DNA of 64,000 bases from Liolophura sinensis (Eukaryota > Mollusca > Polyplacophora > Chitonida > Chitonidae), in contig NC_088298.1 in the NCBI RefSeq assembly GCF_032854445.1, positions 17,381,976 through 17,445,975 on the forward strand, given 5' to 3'. Below the pieces are notes generated by a model. The model was not told the origin of the DNA. It worked only from the letters and a program-made list of their open reading frames with translations, and ran no database searches. Made by a program: the position numbers and the translations under genes. The first letter of the stretch is position 1, and each line of letters begins with the position of its first letter. Positions 22,646-34,700 of the stretch are shown here, piece after piece.

Positions 22646-24500
22646 AGTGTATACTCAAGCTGTAATCCGTCAGTCATGCAATCAGATCTTCAGCAATCGG
22701 TATATAGAAGCGAAACGCTAAATACACACTAAAATAGATGTTTCGTTTTTAAACACGTGTTTACTATGTGACATAATTACATAACATATATTTTTACATG
22801 TTTTATCAGCGTTTTAAACTTAACATGAAGAGTCATGTTTACCAAACTGCTTGCGTTTATTGAAAATGCCCACCACATTACAATGTAAACATTTCATATC
22901 TAAGCGATAATAAACACATCTCTTTACTTACTAAATATAGTCTTTTAATGACTAAAATACAGAACGCGTTACAGAAATGCGTTTAAAAACGAGACACTTA
23001 TTTTTAGTGTGTACCTATCTGGATAAAGTATTAAGTATACTCAGTGAGCCAGCTAAAGTGTTTAACACCATTCTACACGAAACATATACAGTCTGTAGAT
23101 GTTATTTATTTAAGCCCACTGACGCTCGCATCCCGAAGTTCTGTGCCTCAGTTCGTATATTGACACAGTGGTTGACTGTTTAAACTATCCAGGTCTGATG
23201 ACATACCTCAGGGGGTCACTGGGAGTGGGGGGGGGGGGGGTTGAGAGAGAGTACAAAGGGATGGACATTTACCCGTGTATCTTCACACCTGCGCTGACCT
23301 GGAACAAAGCGGCCTTAAAACCGCTGGTTGGAGGAAGATCCGGGGTCTTAGAGCATGTCACGCCGTAGATGAGAAGGGGAGGTGCTAATTAGCTCCCTGT
23401 GACGTCTTAGAGTGAAGATGTTTTGTAGACAGGTACGGGCCAGGTAAAAAGTAAGCTTATAAAGGTGGGCAGCTGTGATTAACGCCAGTGTACCTGCCCT
23501 ACAGCTCGCGACTTCAAAGGCCGTAGGCAAGACAGAAGGAGAGGGAGATGAGTAGTGAGGACATTTACGCGCAACAATGGGCCCTCGGATGACAAGAATT
23601 CGACAGTGACGGCTGATATTTGCGGAAACCCTAGGTCCGAATGTCGGGTCAGTTGTGATGGACAGTTGTTTAAATCTTCAGAATTGTTGAAGGAATTGTT
23701 TTTATTGGATTGAATTCTTTTTAACAAGGACACATGTTAAAAAAACTGTGTATTTTGTTCAGAAATTAACATTTATCATTATCATCTGTATATGAAATAG
23801 AGGGTTGAGCTATAGACAGGTTTCTTCTGGAATCTTGCGGGACAAGTCGCAATTATCGTAAGGGAATAGATATGATTTCCTACACTGATAAAAAACAAAA
23901 CCAAACATAATATTGGTTCGAATGAGACTTAAGTTGTCTAGCCCCACCGTTCTATCAGCTGAGCTCTCCAGCAAGACTGGGAACGGCTCACTTGTTAGCG
24001 TCGTGTTAGATGAAGTAAAATGACTTTTCCGACAAATACACACCATATATTTACTGGTTGACGACTCAGGTGTTTAGAAAGTAAGTTGCAATCACCAGGT
24101 AATATATCGCATAGATATGAAGTCATATCTATATTAGGCGCACACTGATATTCCTCAGGGAAGAAATACAGAAAATTAAAAGAGAGAGCTGTGCGTTTTG
24201 GCGTTAGGATGACAGCCGTGTTCCAACAGACTTGGATTGAACTTGTTATTAACTGCATTAGCCGACGAAGTGCCGAAATTGTGCTAAAATAAAACGCGTC
24301 ATTATTTTACCGAACAACTCTAGCATTATAATCGCTAACGAACTTATTGTAAGGCCCTAACTGCTGTACGACTACCATTATCATAACGGTCGCGTGCTCA
24401 GAAGAGGTAGTGACGTCACAATTGCGTCAAAAAGCTGCTATTGTTTTGGAGTGTTTGTGTATATTGGTTGTTTGAATATTGTATTGAATATTAAACGAAT
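22646..24500. other. Unassigned spacer
   Basis: No supported gene in 1.9 kb. A run of 14 G is at 23227-23240. Confidence 0.35.
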
Positions 24501-24514
24501 AGTATTTATCTATT

Positions 24515-24660
24515 CGTTCTTTCTTTTTATTTATTTATTTATATATATATTTATTTATTTAATATTTATTTGTTTATTTATGGTTAATTTGGTGTTCAGC
24601 GCTGCACACAAGAATGTTTATTTATGTGACTGGATTTATGGATGAATCCACCGACCTTCT
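24515..24660 (-). mobile_element. SINE tail fragment
   Basis: TTTATTTATTTA-type repeats (24526-24580) are followed by TTTGGTGTTCAGCGCTGCAC and AAGAATGTTTATTTATG, then CCACCGACCTTC. This is a decayed minus-strand SINE end resembling 41460-41580 and 47765-47890. Confidence 0.45.
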
Positions 24661-24805
24661 CCAAGTATAACTTATATGTACTTGACAAACCTCCTATCCT
24701 ATCAGTGAGAGCTGGATCAGCTGGTGTCACTAATTCTAGGAAATATGTAACAATACTTGTATGGCAGCCATAAATAATTTCTTTGGAGTTTTAACGGAAC
24801 ATTTG

Positions 24806-24932
24806 GTGCGTGGGAAGGTCGGATGGTCTTGGATTCCTCCCCACCATACTGCTGGCCGCCATCCTATGAGTGAAATATCCTTGAGCACGGCGCAAAACGC
24901 CAGTATGTAAGTAAATAAATAAATAAATAATG
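24806..24932 (+). mobile_element. V-SINE 3' half
   Basis: GTGCGTGGGAAGGTCGGATG, CTCCCCACCATACTGCTGG, CCTTGAGCACGGCGCAAAAC and a TAAATAAATAAATAA tail. The head is missing. Confidence 0.85.
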
Positions 24933-26274
24933 GAATATTTGTGCACCAGGTGGAGAGTAATAAATCACTGAATTAATAAGACTGTGAATTTAATGCACAC
25001 ATAATAATGCACAAAACAACAGAGAATAATACAATGTTTTTTATGGTCGCGGTAGTCGAATGTCAAAAAAGAATGGTAACTACATGTTACATGCATTCAC
25101 AATTCCTTGCTACTTATACGACGACAAAGTTGTAGATTGACAACAGAGATCTTGAACCATATTCCCCGCTGCTGCAACTGTACTCTGAAGTTTGCCGGTC
25201 AGCCATTTGTGAACATTTTTTTCTTTACTGTAAATTTACAATTTTGCTAATGCAGTGTTAGTGATATACAGCTGATTTTGTCGACGATAATATACCTTTG
25301 TCAACTTAGGTGAAACTGGAAATCCAGAATTACTCTTAATCCTTTGATACGCTTTATATGAGTAGCAATGAAAATCGGGCTTGTCTAGTGTAAAACATTC
25401 GTGACAGAAGATATTTTCAAACGAATATGCAACCAAATACCCACTATATACAGCTGGGACGTTATACATATACGTAATTTACTCCGTTGACACATTTACC
25501 AAGCAAAGCTTTTAAGTTTGTTGGCGGAATCAACGATTCGCTTGAGTGAAGAAGCTTTAAATGGACGACAGTCGAAAATAGAGTAATCAACTCCTGGCCG
25601 AACTGGTAAATCATAATCACTTTGCGTCCGAAACTTAATACATCGAACTGAGAGCTCTAATTAAGGCCCAATGCAAGTCATTGTTGTTCTATGGTGGAGT
25701 CATTATATCTGCCAACTATATCACTTATTCTGTTGATTTTAACTACCTCCTTTGTCTTGTAATTTATGGCTCGGAACAGAAAATACCCTTCAATAACAGA
25801 TAATAGGTATTCTCCCCAGCTTCCCCCCCCCCCTCGTTTTTGATAGATAATGGTGCGTTCCCAGTGAGATTTCCCGCGATAACCGGCGAGAGTTGATGAG
25901 AATTGGTTGATCGAGACACTGATAGCGTAGCCGTGTCAAATACAGTAATGTATATGTATGATTTTTAACGGATGATCGATCATAGCTGTGTGATGATGGT
26001 GTGTCAACAGCACTGTCGTCGTCTTCAATAGTCCCACATTTTTCATTTGACTTTGATCATGCATGAATATATATATATATACATACATACATAAATAAGA
26101 TAGTACTACTTCATAAAATCTCATTGGTTTCATTTGTTTTCTTTAATTTCACGTTTAGCAAAAATCGTCCCGGAACATATAGGATATTCTGGACCTAGAG
26201 TGGTAGAGTGCCTTTACCTTAGTGATAATATTCATGTCATTACTCTCATAGAACTGGTAAATTATTCTTCATCG
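24933..26274. other. Unassigned spacer
   Basis: No supported gene. An 11-C run is at 25823-25833 and a short TA/CATA microsatellite at 26066-26095. Confidence 0.35.
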
Positions 26275-26277
26275 CTA

Positions 26278-27600
26278 CTGTATCACACAAAGAAAGAGCA
26301 GTTCCTCAGTACACTGCTTAACTCAAAGAAAGAGCAGTTCTTCGGTATACTGTATCACACAAAGAAAGAGCAGTTCTTCAGTATACTGTATCACACAAAG
26401 AAAGAGCAGTTCTTCAGTATACTGCATAGAACAAAGAAAGAGCAGTTCCTCAGTATACTGTATCACACAAAGAAAGAGCAGTTCTTCAGTATATTGTATC
26501 ACGCAGAGAAAGAGCAGTTCCTCAGTATACTGTATCACACAAAGAAAGAGCAGTTCTTCAATATACTGCATAGAACAAAGAAAGAGCAGTTCCTCAGTAT
26601 ACTGTATCACACAAAGAAAGAGCAGTTCTTCAGTATACAGTAGAAAGAGCAGTTCTTCAGTGTAACACAAAGAAAGAGGAGTTCTTCAGTATACTGCATA
26701 ACACAGAGAAAGAGCAGGTTTTCAGTATACTGTATAACATAAAGAAAGAACAGTTCCTCAGTATACTGTATAACACAAAGAAAGAGGAGTTCTTCAGTAC
26801 TGTATAGCACAAAGAAAGAGCAGTTCTTCAGTATACTGTATCACACAGAGAAAGAGCAGTTCCTCAGTATACTGTATAACATAAAGAAAGAACTGTTCCT
26901 CAGTATACTGTATAACACAAAGAAAGAGGAGTTCTTCAGTACTGTATAGCACAAAGAAAGAGGAGTTCTTCAGTATACTGTATCACACAGAGAAAGAGCA
27001 GTTCCTCAGTATACTGTATAACACAAAGAAAGAGGAGTTCTTCGGTATAGTGTATCACGCAAAGAGCGGTTCTTCAGTATACTGCATAACACAAAGAAAG
27101 AACAGTTCTTCAGAATACTGTACCATACAAAGAAAGAGCAGTTCTTAAGTATACTGCATAACACAAAGAAAGAGCAGTTCTTCAGTATACTGTATAACAC
27201 ATAGACAGCAGTTTTTCAGTACTGTATAACACAAAGAAAAGATCAGGTCATCAGGACTGAATAACACAGAACAAGACAGTTCTTCAATGGGCTACTGTAT
27301 AACATAAAAAAGAGCGGTTCTTCAGTATACTGTATAACACAAAGAAAGAGCAGCTCAGTATGCTGTGTAACATAAATAAAGGAAACAGTTCATAATTACG
27401 GTATGATGCAAAGAAAGAAGAGTTCTTCGGTACTGTATAACACAAAGAAGAGATCAGATCATCAGTACTGAATAACAAAAACTAGACAGTACTGTAGAAC
27501 ATAAAGAATGGAAACTGTTCATAAGTACTGTATAACGTAAAGAAAAGTAACAGTTCTTCTGCAACGAATAACAGAAAGAAAAGAACAGTTCTTCAGCGTC
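26278..27600. repeat. 36-bp minisatellite, about 30 or more units
   Basis: The unit is about 36 bp: AGTATACTGTATCACACAAA then GAAAGAGCAGTTCTTC. It is clean from 26278 to about 26640. From there to about 27230 units of shortened length are interspersed (for example 26641-26690 and 26790-26820), and it then decays to about 27600. Variant columns include TATCACAC/TATAACAC/CATAGAAC. Long open frames on both strands follow from the 36-bp period. Confidence 0.95.
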
Positions 27601-28380
27601 ATACGCACAAAAAAGAATGGTACTGCCTATGTAGCATAAAATTATGCCATTAATCTCTGTTGTATATCTTGAAGAAAATACAGTCTCCTTGTTACTATGT
27701 AATGTCAACAAATAATGTAGGACACACCTCCAATAACTTAAATTCTTTATGTACTTTAAGGAGATCCCCTGCAAAGTCTTATACGGAAGAATTTCGAAGT
27801 CCTCACTGCCACATTTTTCAGATCGCATTCACCATTTACGCATGCGTATTTATGCTTTAGCCAGTAATCCTTTACATGGCCTTTGGGTATATTCGAGCGC
27901 GTGGTAGAGGAAAGAATGTGTCATTTCAAAATGGTTATTAGCATCATTTAAAGACTCCTCGAAGGCGCCAGACTGTTGGCACCTGGGTTTCCAGCAAATC
28001 AGCCTAACTACTAGAGGTAACATCGGGTCAAGTTGCTATTGTGCTTAACGCACCAATGGCGAAGTAGGCTTCTTCCAGTCATCAACCGCACAGAGGAATC
28101 ATGAATGACGTTTGAAGGGAAAGGAATGAAAAAAAAAAATCAATCGTATTCTTCAGAGAGCTTGTAGCTGTCGGTGGTGTGAAATGGCGGAACGGTGCGT
28201 GAACCTGTTTTCCCCGGTTGTCCTGTATGATTATTAGTTATGATTATTCTTACATTATTTTTATTAACCTGTGGGTTTTTGTCCTGTTTGAAAGATATTG
28301 CTTGAATTCAAAGATGTCCCTTGACATACAAAAAATAAAAATGGCCGTTATGAGCAATATCGATGAAGTCGTTCTTATGA
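27601..28380. other. Unassigned spacer
   Basis: Nothing recognised. Confidence 0.35.
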
Positions 28381-28384
28381 TTAT

Positions 28385-28497
28385 GATAATGTGAATAGGT
28401 TGTGATAATGTGAATAGGTTACGATAGTGTGAATAGGCTATGATGATAATGTGAATAGGTTATGACAAGGTGAACAGGGTATGATAACGTGAATTAT
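28385..28497. repeat. Short tandem repeat, about 20-bp unit
   Basis: Five to six imperfect units of GATAATGTGAATAGGTTAT, with length changes between units. Confidence 0.85.
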
Positions 28498-28678
28498 TTG
28501 TTTGTAATTACAGAGATATGTAACAGTGAATAAGAAAGGCCTGGGTTGCTCCAAACTTAATCATTAGCAAACAGTTGGCTCATCTCCGCTTGTTGTAAGA
28601 GTGAGAAACATGTTTTACTCAATAGTTTGGACAGAAACAATGCAAAACCTATAATCCCAACATGCCGACCGTAACATG
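28498..28678. other. Short spacer
   Basis: Nothing recognised. Confidence 0.3.
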
Positions 28679-28690
28679 TAACTAATTTGA

Positions 28691-29015
28691 GTGAGTGAGT
28701 GTTGTATGACGACGAAGGAATCCCTTAGAGTGCATGTAATGTGCCTCCTTGTTGCAGGACGGATTTCCACCGCTCTTTGATCCATCTGCTTCACTGAGAC
28801 GCCTTACCGAAGGCAAGTAAGCCGCACAGCCCGAGCCATTATACTGGTACGGGTTAACCAGTGGTTGCACTATCCCCTTAATGCTGAACGTCAAGCGAGG
28901 AAGTTACAACTTCCTCTTTTACGCTCGAGACTCGACCCGGGATTGACCCTGGATTGACTCTGGATCTACCTTTCCCGAAGAGGACGCTCTACCAACAGTG
29001 CTATCGGGGCCGGTA
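28691..29015 (-). mobile_element. SINE-B, full length with target-site duplication
   Basis: Flanked by a perfect 12-bp direct repeat TAACTAATTTGA (28679-28690 and 29016-29027). On minus, the tRNA-like head has A box TAGCACTGTTGGTAGAGCG and B box GGGTCGAGTCTC. The body contains a small hairpin (GAGGAAGTTG/CAACTTCCTC), and the 3' end has TCGTCGTCATACAAC followed by ACTCACTCACTC. The tail type matches many mollusc SINEs as I recall, but the family name is not assigned. Confidence 0.9.
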
Positions 29016-29027
29016 TAACTAATTTGA

Positions 29028-29300
29028 AGCATCACGCGCGATGGAGTTGGCTTCTAATATAAACCCTCTGTCTAAGCTATAAATAAAGTTTCTTTGCTGC
29101 TGCCTTTTTATTTCTTGGATACCTCAACCCAGGCGTGTTCCTTTTCAATCATTTCTGTATAAAAGTTTATCACTATTCCTAAGATACAGACGTGGGATTT
29201 TGGATCCACACATACATGTAATAATGAATTTATATCGCAGGCTAGAAAGTAGTTTTAACAAGTTCGGTTTCGGATTTATGTTTTGTGGTAAAGGATTGTA
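29028..29300. other. Short spacer
   Basis: No feature recognised. Confidence 0.3.
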
Positions 29301-29366
29301 AAGGATGGTAGTGGATTACAGGGAAAACTTCTTGATTACGGCGCGAAACACCAAGCAAATAAATCA
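29301..29366 (+). mobile_element. V-SINE 3' remnant
   Basis: GGATGGTAGTGGATT, then CTTGATTACGGCGCGAAACA and CCAAGCAAATAAAT. Strongly decayed. Confidence 0.55.
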
Positions 29367-29452
29367 GCTGTTTTCGATAAGATGCGCAAGATCGTCATAG
29401 ATTCTTTACTTATGAGGCTTGCTAGGAATAAAACCATAATTGAGATAAACTA

Positions 29453-29701
29453 CACTCAAAAAATTAGTCTGTTACGTTTAACAGAAAGTCTGTTGTCTGA
29501 GTGATGCTAGAATGTATTCTGTTATTATAAGATAATAATGTGTTATATTCAACATAATATGCTAATTAACTCTTTTATGTTGAATTAATAGAATATGTGT
29601 GTTATATTTAACAGAATAATCTGTTGCAAATGCGGAATGCATTCTATCATCACCTAGATAACAGACTTTCTGGTAAAATTCACAGATTAATTTTTAGGGT
29701 G
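29453..29701. mobile_element. MITE-1, palindromic, TA target duplication
   Basis: The 249-bp element is bounded by TA (29451-29452 and 29702-29703). The 5' end begins CACTCAAAAAATTAGTCTGT; the reverse complement of the 3' end begins CACCCTAAAAATTAATCTGT. Pairing continues inward (CAGAAAGTCTGTT, GTGATG-TAGAATG, ATTCTGTTA), so nearly the whole element can fold. TA duplication and CACT/CACC ends fit a Tc1/mariner-like non-autonomous element by family knowledge. There is no coding capacity. Confidence 0.85.
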
Positions 29702-29884
29702 TAACAGTAGGTTCACCGGTTATGTTTGACCCTGTCCCATCTATCAGACTGTCATCGAGGCTCCAGTTAAATGACAACATAGACAGGTGTACACTGCTGC
29801 ATCCGTGTCAACAGCCATTCAGCGGATAAGACACCACATCACATAGTGCCAAGAAGCAAGCGAAAAGTAGCAAGACCTAAAAGA

Positions 29885-30150
29885 CACAGAGCTATGTTAC
29901 CGACGGGTCTCCAGCTTAAAATCACAGAGCTATGTTACCGACGGGCCTCCATTTAAAAATCACAGAGCTATGTTACCGATGGGTCTCCAGCTTAAATTCA
30001 CAGAGCTATGTTACCGACGGGTCTCCAGCTTAAAATCACAGAGCTATGTTACCGACGGGCCTCCATTTAAAAATCACAGAGCTATGTTACCGATGGGTCT
30101 CCAGCTTAGAATCACAGAGCTATGTTACCGACGGGTCTCAAACTTACACG
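29885..30150. repeat. 38-bp minisatellite with trimeric higher-order unit
   Basis: Seven 38-bp units start at 29885, 29923, 29961, 29999, 30037, 30075 and 30113, each opening with CACAGAGCTATGTTACCGA. Units 1 and 4 are identical, units 2 and 5 are identical (variant CGGGCCTCCATTTA), and units 3 and 6 share the GATGGG variant and differ at two bases. So a 114-bp trimer was duplicated. Confidence 0.95.
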
Positions 30151-30385
30151 TTAGAAGGTCTGTGCAATCTACCTTCCCAATGCAACACGTGTCATTGCAG
30201 CCGTCACTGAATAATGTTTTGGTGGACATTAAATGGTTCGGCACAGCGTTTACATGTAACAATGGATAAGTAACAACCCTTTACACGAGTTATCGGTACA
30301 TCTTACGCGTTCTAACACATCAGCGAAGGATTTGTATCGAAAACAAATCAAATGTGAGATCAAATTTAATGTATATGGCATATGG

Positions 30386-30770
30386 TTGTCGTTGAATTTC
30401 TTTTTATCAGATAACTTGGCGCATCGTAATGATGACGTGAAATAACATAGTGATATGGTAATGTTATGCAGGTTTACACAAAAATCGGAGAACTCAAAGA
30501 AAAACTATCGAAAGCAGATATCAAAAAGTGCATTTATTACCAAGTATTGTCGTTGAAGTTTACTTATGAAATGACCTTTCGGATGGTAAAGACGACGTAA
30601 TTTAATAAAGGTACGGTAATGCTCTACGTGTTTACACAAAAATCGCTGAAAAGAAAAGTCTATCGAAAATAGAGATCAAAATGTCCATTACAATTTGTTG
30701 TCGTTGAAATTCACTTATCACTTTACATGACAGGTCGTTAAAACGACGTGAAGTAAAAGTTGCTCTACAT
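30386..30770. repeat. Diverged satellite-like repeat, 150-160 bp unit
   Basis: Units begin with TTGTCGTTGAA at 30386, 30547 and 30698 (third partial). Shared later words are GACGTGAAATAA/GACGTAATTTAA, GGTAATG, TTTACACAAAAATCG and CTATCGAAA. Periods are 161 and 151 bp. No gene. Confidence 0.8.
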
Positions 30771-31604
30771 TAGTCATTTAACGACCATTTACGGGTAGAC
30801 GAGTTGATTTTTACGGTGGCGCCATCTGGTGACAGTAGAGATGGAGGGGAGGGGACGGGAAGATGGACAGAGGCCTAATCAGCTTGTTGAGACAGAAATC
30901 AGCCTTAAGTTAGTTCCGTAAGATTAGTCGAGGTCTGAGTCAGCCCTTTGATGTCCGGGTAATGGGCATGGGTGAGCGAGCGAATCTGGTTCCCATCTGC
31001 TTTCTGACCAGTAGAAGACGGTCACGAGGGCGTTTTATAAGGTTCTAAGTGCGGGGCAATTCATCTAAGAGATCGACTGGCTATCCACTTGAGCTTGGAG
31101 AGGATTGGTCGTAAAATCATAAAGTGCAATAAAACGGCTGATGAATGGCATCCTCATGGGTTAGGGTGCATAATTCGCTATAGCTCTGTTCGAACTATTC
31201 TTATTGGAAGTGAACGGTGGCCGAAGTTGTTCTTCAGAAAACAGGACTCCGATACCCGCTTCTCCCGCATGCAAAGTATTGCTAATCAGGTTATCTGCTA
31301 ACCAATGAGAGCTTTGAAAATTCCGTTCACGTTGTCTGTCACATTCTTTCCATTACTGATCTATACGTGTTCATCATGTATTGACCCGTGTTCTGAACGG
31401 GGCAGTTTGCAAACGAATCGGCTAGACAAGTACTGTTGTGACAACCGATTCATTGTGCGCGGTTAGTGGTAAGTTATACGTGATTGTAATTTGTATTTAG
31501 CATTTGTCTTCCTTTTATAGTATTTCCAGCCCAGACGCATACACATCCGTCATAAGATATAAAACAATCTGGCTACATACGTCAGGAATACTTAGTTCAT
31601 GTAT
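30771..31604. other. Unassigned spacer
   Basis: No supported gene. Confidence 0.35.
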
Positions 31605-31700
31605 GTCTGTATGTATGTATGCCTGGGATTTAACGTCGTACTTACGTAACTAATTAGGTGCTTGTACACATACTTTGTCTTCTTGTGACACAGCGAGTTC
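31605..31700 (-). mobile_element. SINE tail fragment (SINE-C-like)
   Basis: GCCTGGGATTTAACGTCGTA, then TGTCTTCTTGTGACACAGC, as at 22005-22100 and 45345-45430. Only the 3' end is recognisable. Confidence 0.5.
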
Positions 31701-33294
31701 ATAAGATGCTCTCTTTATTTTCGATTTCCGTTACTCCATTACCTAGCAAGTCAGCGAAAACACCCGTAGGTCTTGCTACTTCAGCAGATGCTGGCAAACC
31801 CAAATCTGTTTCGATATTAAATGAATATTTGTCTAGGAGTCAAATTGCCCAGAACCAGATTCGACACACCAAATGGAAACGTTGTTTGCAATGAATGTAC
31901 GCCTGTGCAATGGCAAGATTGTTAAACTGTAGAGTTCACGTGTACCGATTACATCAGCTGTTATCATGCCATCGACAGTCCTGGAGAGCGCTGCTTGCCT
32001 GCCTGTAAATGGTTTGTAAGTGCTGTTTACTTTGGCAGAAATGGGTCAACCACTAGCTCCAAGGCCGCTCTGCTAAGCCGGGCAGGTTCGCACGCTCTGA
32101 CGTGCAAAGTTCATTACCCAACTGATTGCAATCGCGGATTGCAAACGTGTCACTCGGCAACGATACCCTATAATTGCAAAAATGGGAAGGTGCTGTTTGC
32201 TACGCCCTTAAAAATTGGAATGCTTCTGTTTATTTTTTCTTTTCTTTTTTTTGTTCGAGGAAGCATTAATCTCGTGATTTATCGTGTAACTCGGTACGCA
32301 TGAAGAGGTCATTGTAGGGTTGCTGTTGCTCGTGTTCGTAATTATTAGGTCACTGGTATTGTTTATAGTTTCAAACCTTTGATGTGTGTTCAACATTGAA
32401 AATTGAACCACATGTACAGTTTCTATTATAATTTACAGATTATTATTATTTGTGCTTTTTATGCAATGACGTTTGGTACGTCACTGGATTCTGCTGATAT
32501 CTACAATACGTGACGTCACTCGTTCCTTCCTGTTTGAAATACGTCATGTCACTAGTTTCTGTCGGTTCTCCCAGTGTCGTTCATTCGGTGCATTTAAGAG
32601 ATGTGCAGTTCTATCGCAACACACACAAAAGTAGCAAAGCAGGCAAGAGGGAACTGTGGAAATTCGGTTGAACCATCTATGACAAGACACATAATTCTTC
32701 TCATCTTTAATTGTCCTCTAGCCATTCTATTCTCCTCCCTCAATCAATCCCACTTTCCTTTCTCCCAAATTACCTTTTATTTTAGAAATAATCAAGAAAG
32801 TAATCAGGACCGTTAACTTTAATCTTCATGCCCTCTTTCTGTCTTCATCCAATTCGAACTGGAACTGTTTTCTTGTGTCTCTCTCATCCAGAGTCCGACT
32901 GCAAAGTGGTCGCCGATGAAAAGCGATTGATTTTTCCCAATTAAGGTCAGTCGCTTTTCAAGAATGTTTACTGGCAGAGCTGCCCATTTCTGCCGTGTAA
33001 TTTGCTATGTAACTCGATTTACGAGCTTTTGAGGTTAACCCGCTTATAATTAAGCGCGTGTATGGGTCAAAATTCTGTACCAGTGCAACGAGTAATTAAC
33101 ACTCCCGAACTCGCCACAACAAACTGGTATTCTGTGAAAGACCATACACCTATATGTCTCTCTGCATGATGACCATGTCACAAAGCACACCTCATCGGCT
33201 ATTTTCTACATGACCACAATAACTACGTCCCATTGCAGACCTTGAGTCCACGCATTAGTACAAAAAATTTTGCTGTATAGATTCAAAACTGACA
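31701..33294. other. Unassigned spacer
   Basis: No supported gene in 1.6 kb. Several TACGTCA/GACGTCAC words cluster at 32466-32550, possibly chance. Confidence 0.35.
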
Positions 33295-33380
33295 TTGGAA
33301 CACAGCCGTCAACCATAATGAACGTTCCGAGTCAAGAACCGAAAGACCAATTTCCAAAAGAACCTTCAACACAAACAACC
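33295..33380 (-). repeat. Family X fragment
   Basis: GTCAACCATAATGAACGTTC, GAGTCAAGAACCGAAAGACC and AATTTCCAAAAG match 3607-3665. Confidence 0.55.
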
Positions 33381-33519
33381 AAAGAATGACCTTTTTCAGT
33401 TACATTTGCGATATCGTTTATACCGCTATCGATATAGTCTGCATTACAGCGGACTTCGTCCATTATTTACATGCTGTGTATGTATATTTTCCCAATTTTG
33501 GCCTGTGGTTATGTATTGA

Positions 33520-33718
33520 TCTATTTATTTATTTATTTATATATCTATTTATTTATTTGATTGGTGTTTACTGTCGTACTTAGGAATATTTCACTTGTAC
33601 GACGGCGGACAGTATTATGGAGGGATAAAATCGGACAGAACCCTGGGGGACCATGCATCTGAAGGTTGCTGACAGACCTTCCCATGTACGACCGGAGAGG
33701 AAGCCAGCAGGAGCTTGT
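33520..33718 (-). mobile_element. V-SINE, head truncated
   Basis: Long TTTA-repeat tail (33524-33559), GATTGGTGTTTACTGTCGTA, TTGTACGACGGCGGACAG, CTTCCCATGTACGACCGGAG and AGGAAGCCAGCAGGAGCTT. It ends before the B box. Confidence 0.85.
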
Positions 33719-34095
33719 TGTGCGGTAGACCCCGCCAGAGATCTAGAAAAGACTGATTTTCACATGATAATTTCTACGGTTGTGTTTTTGGGAGCGGAAT
33801 TTGGTTATGTGGTATAGTGCTCGACCCCTGCCACGAGACAAGTAATGTGTGGCTACGGTCCCGGAAGCGGACAGGGAATTTGTAGAATCAGGCGCTGTGA
33901 TTTTTTGTGTTGACCGAAGTGACGAAGTGCAGCGTGCTCTTACAACCATTTATCTTCTACCACTATGGCGCACAAATCTGTTATGTCAATTATGTGTCAG
34001 TAACTTGCCAAAGTTTTGAACTCGTTACAATGATTCATTGTCATTTCGAACATAACGCATGCCATTCGACATCCATTAACACTCTCGTGTTGATC
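33719..34095. other. Unassigned spacer
   Basis: Nothing recognised. Confidence 0.3.
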
Positions 34096-34180
34096 CGCGT
34101 TAAGGCGAGTTGCCGAGAGCTGGATTTGAACTCTCGATGTTAGTGCTCACAGAGGGATGAAACGCAGGACGCTTGGACGA
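34096..34180 (-). repeat. tRNA-like (SINE head) remnant
   Basis: The reverse complement contains GAGAGTTCAAATCCAGC, a good B box. CATCGAGAGTTCAAATCC also resembles 18160. The A box is unclear. Confidence 0.4.
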
Positions 34181-34558
34181 CTGTCCGAAATCTTTCCAAA
34201 CAATCACTCTACACCCACTGTCATGCCATGTATAACTTTTCCCCCACCGTGATAAGACGAAGAGCCCGGATGTGGATTGACTGACGGACGACCTTTGTTG
34301 TAGATAACATCTCGAGCCTGTCCCCCATCTACAGCACATAATTTACCGTTACGTGCATTTTACCACGTCTCTCCCTCAGTAATTATCTAATACGTACATA
34401 CAACCTAGACAGCCATAACGATTTTGTTTGTCCAGAGCTATGACATCGCTTAAATTAGATCCATTCGGTCATTTCACTGACCCCAGATTTTGACACGTAC
34501 ATGGTCTCTAACAATACTTAAAACAAGCCACTTCTTCTATTGTTTTGTTTTCGGGTCA
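34181..34558. other. Unassigned spacer
   Basis: Nothing recognised. Confidence 0.3.
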
Positions 34559-34559
34559 A

Positions 34560-34700
34560 GATGTAATCGGGACGGCTTGAGTTACCTTCGGCAATTTCCG
34601 GCTGGGCCTGCATTATTGTGTTACGATTGCTGTTGTCTTGTGTCGTCGTTGTATGACTGAAAAATTGTTATGTACGACATTAAACTCTAAGCACTCACTC
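34560..34700 (+). mobile_element. SINE 3' part with CACTCACTC tail
   Basis: GTCGTCGTTGTATGACTGAA, AAATTGTTATGTACGACATT, AAACTCTAAGCACTCACTCC. It has the same tail type as SINE-B and the minus-strand ends at 22000 and 45345. The head is not visible. Confidence 0.65.

Noticed and set aside
26134-26810. Frames with a 12-residue Lys/Glu/Gln/Phe-rich repeat
   Set aside because: By-product of the 36-bp array; the complementary strand is open as well and the array decays without regard to frame.
26278-27230. Possible CRISPR array
   Set aside because: Repeats follow one another directly with no unique spacers, and the host is a eukaryote.
32466-32550. Cluster of GACGTCA-like sites as a regulatory module
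   Set aside because: Three or four short words in AT-rich spacer with no gene nearby; chance cannot be excluded.
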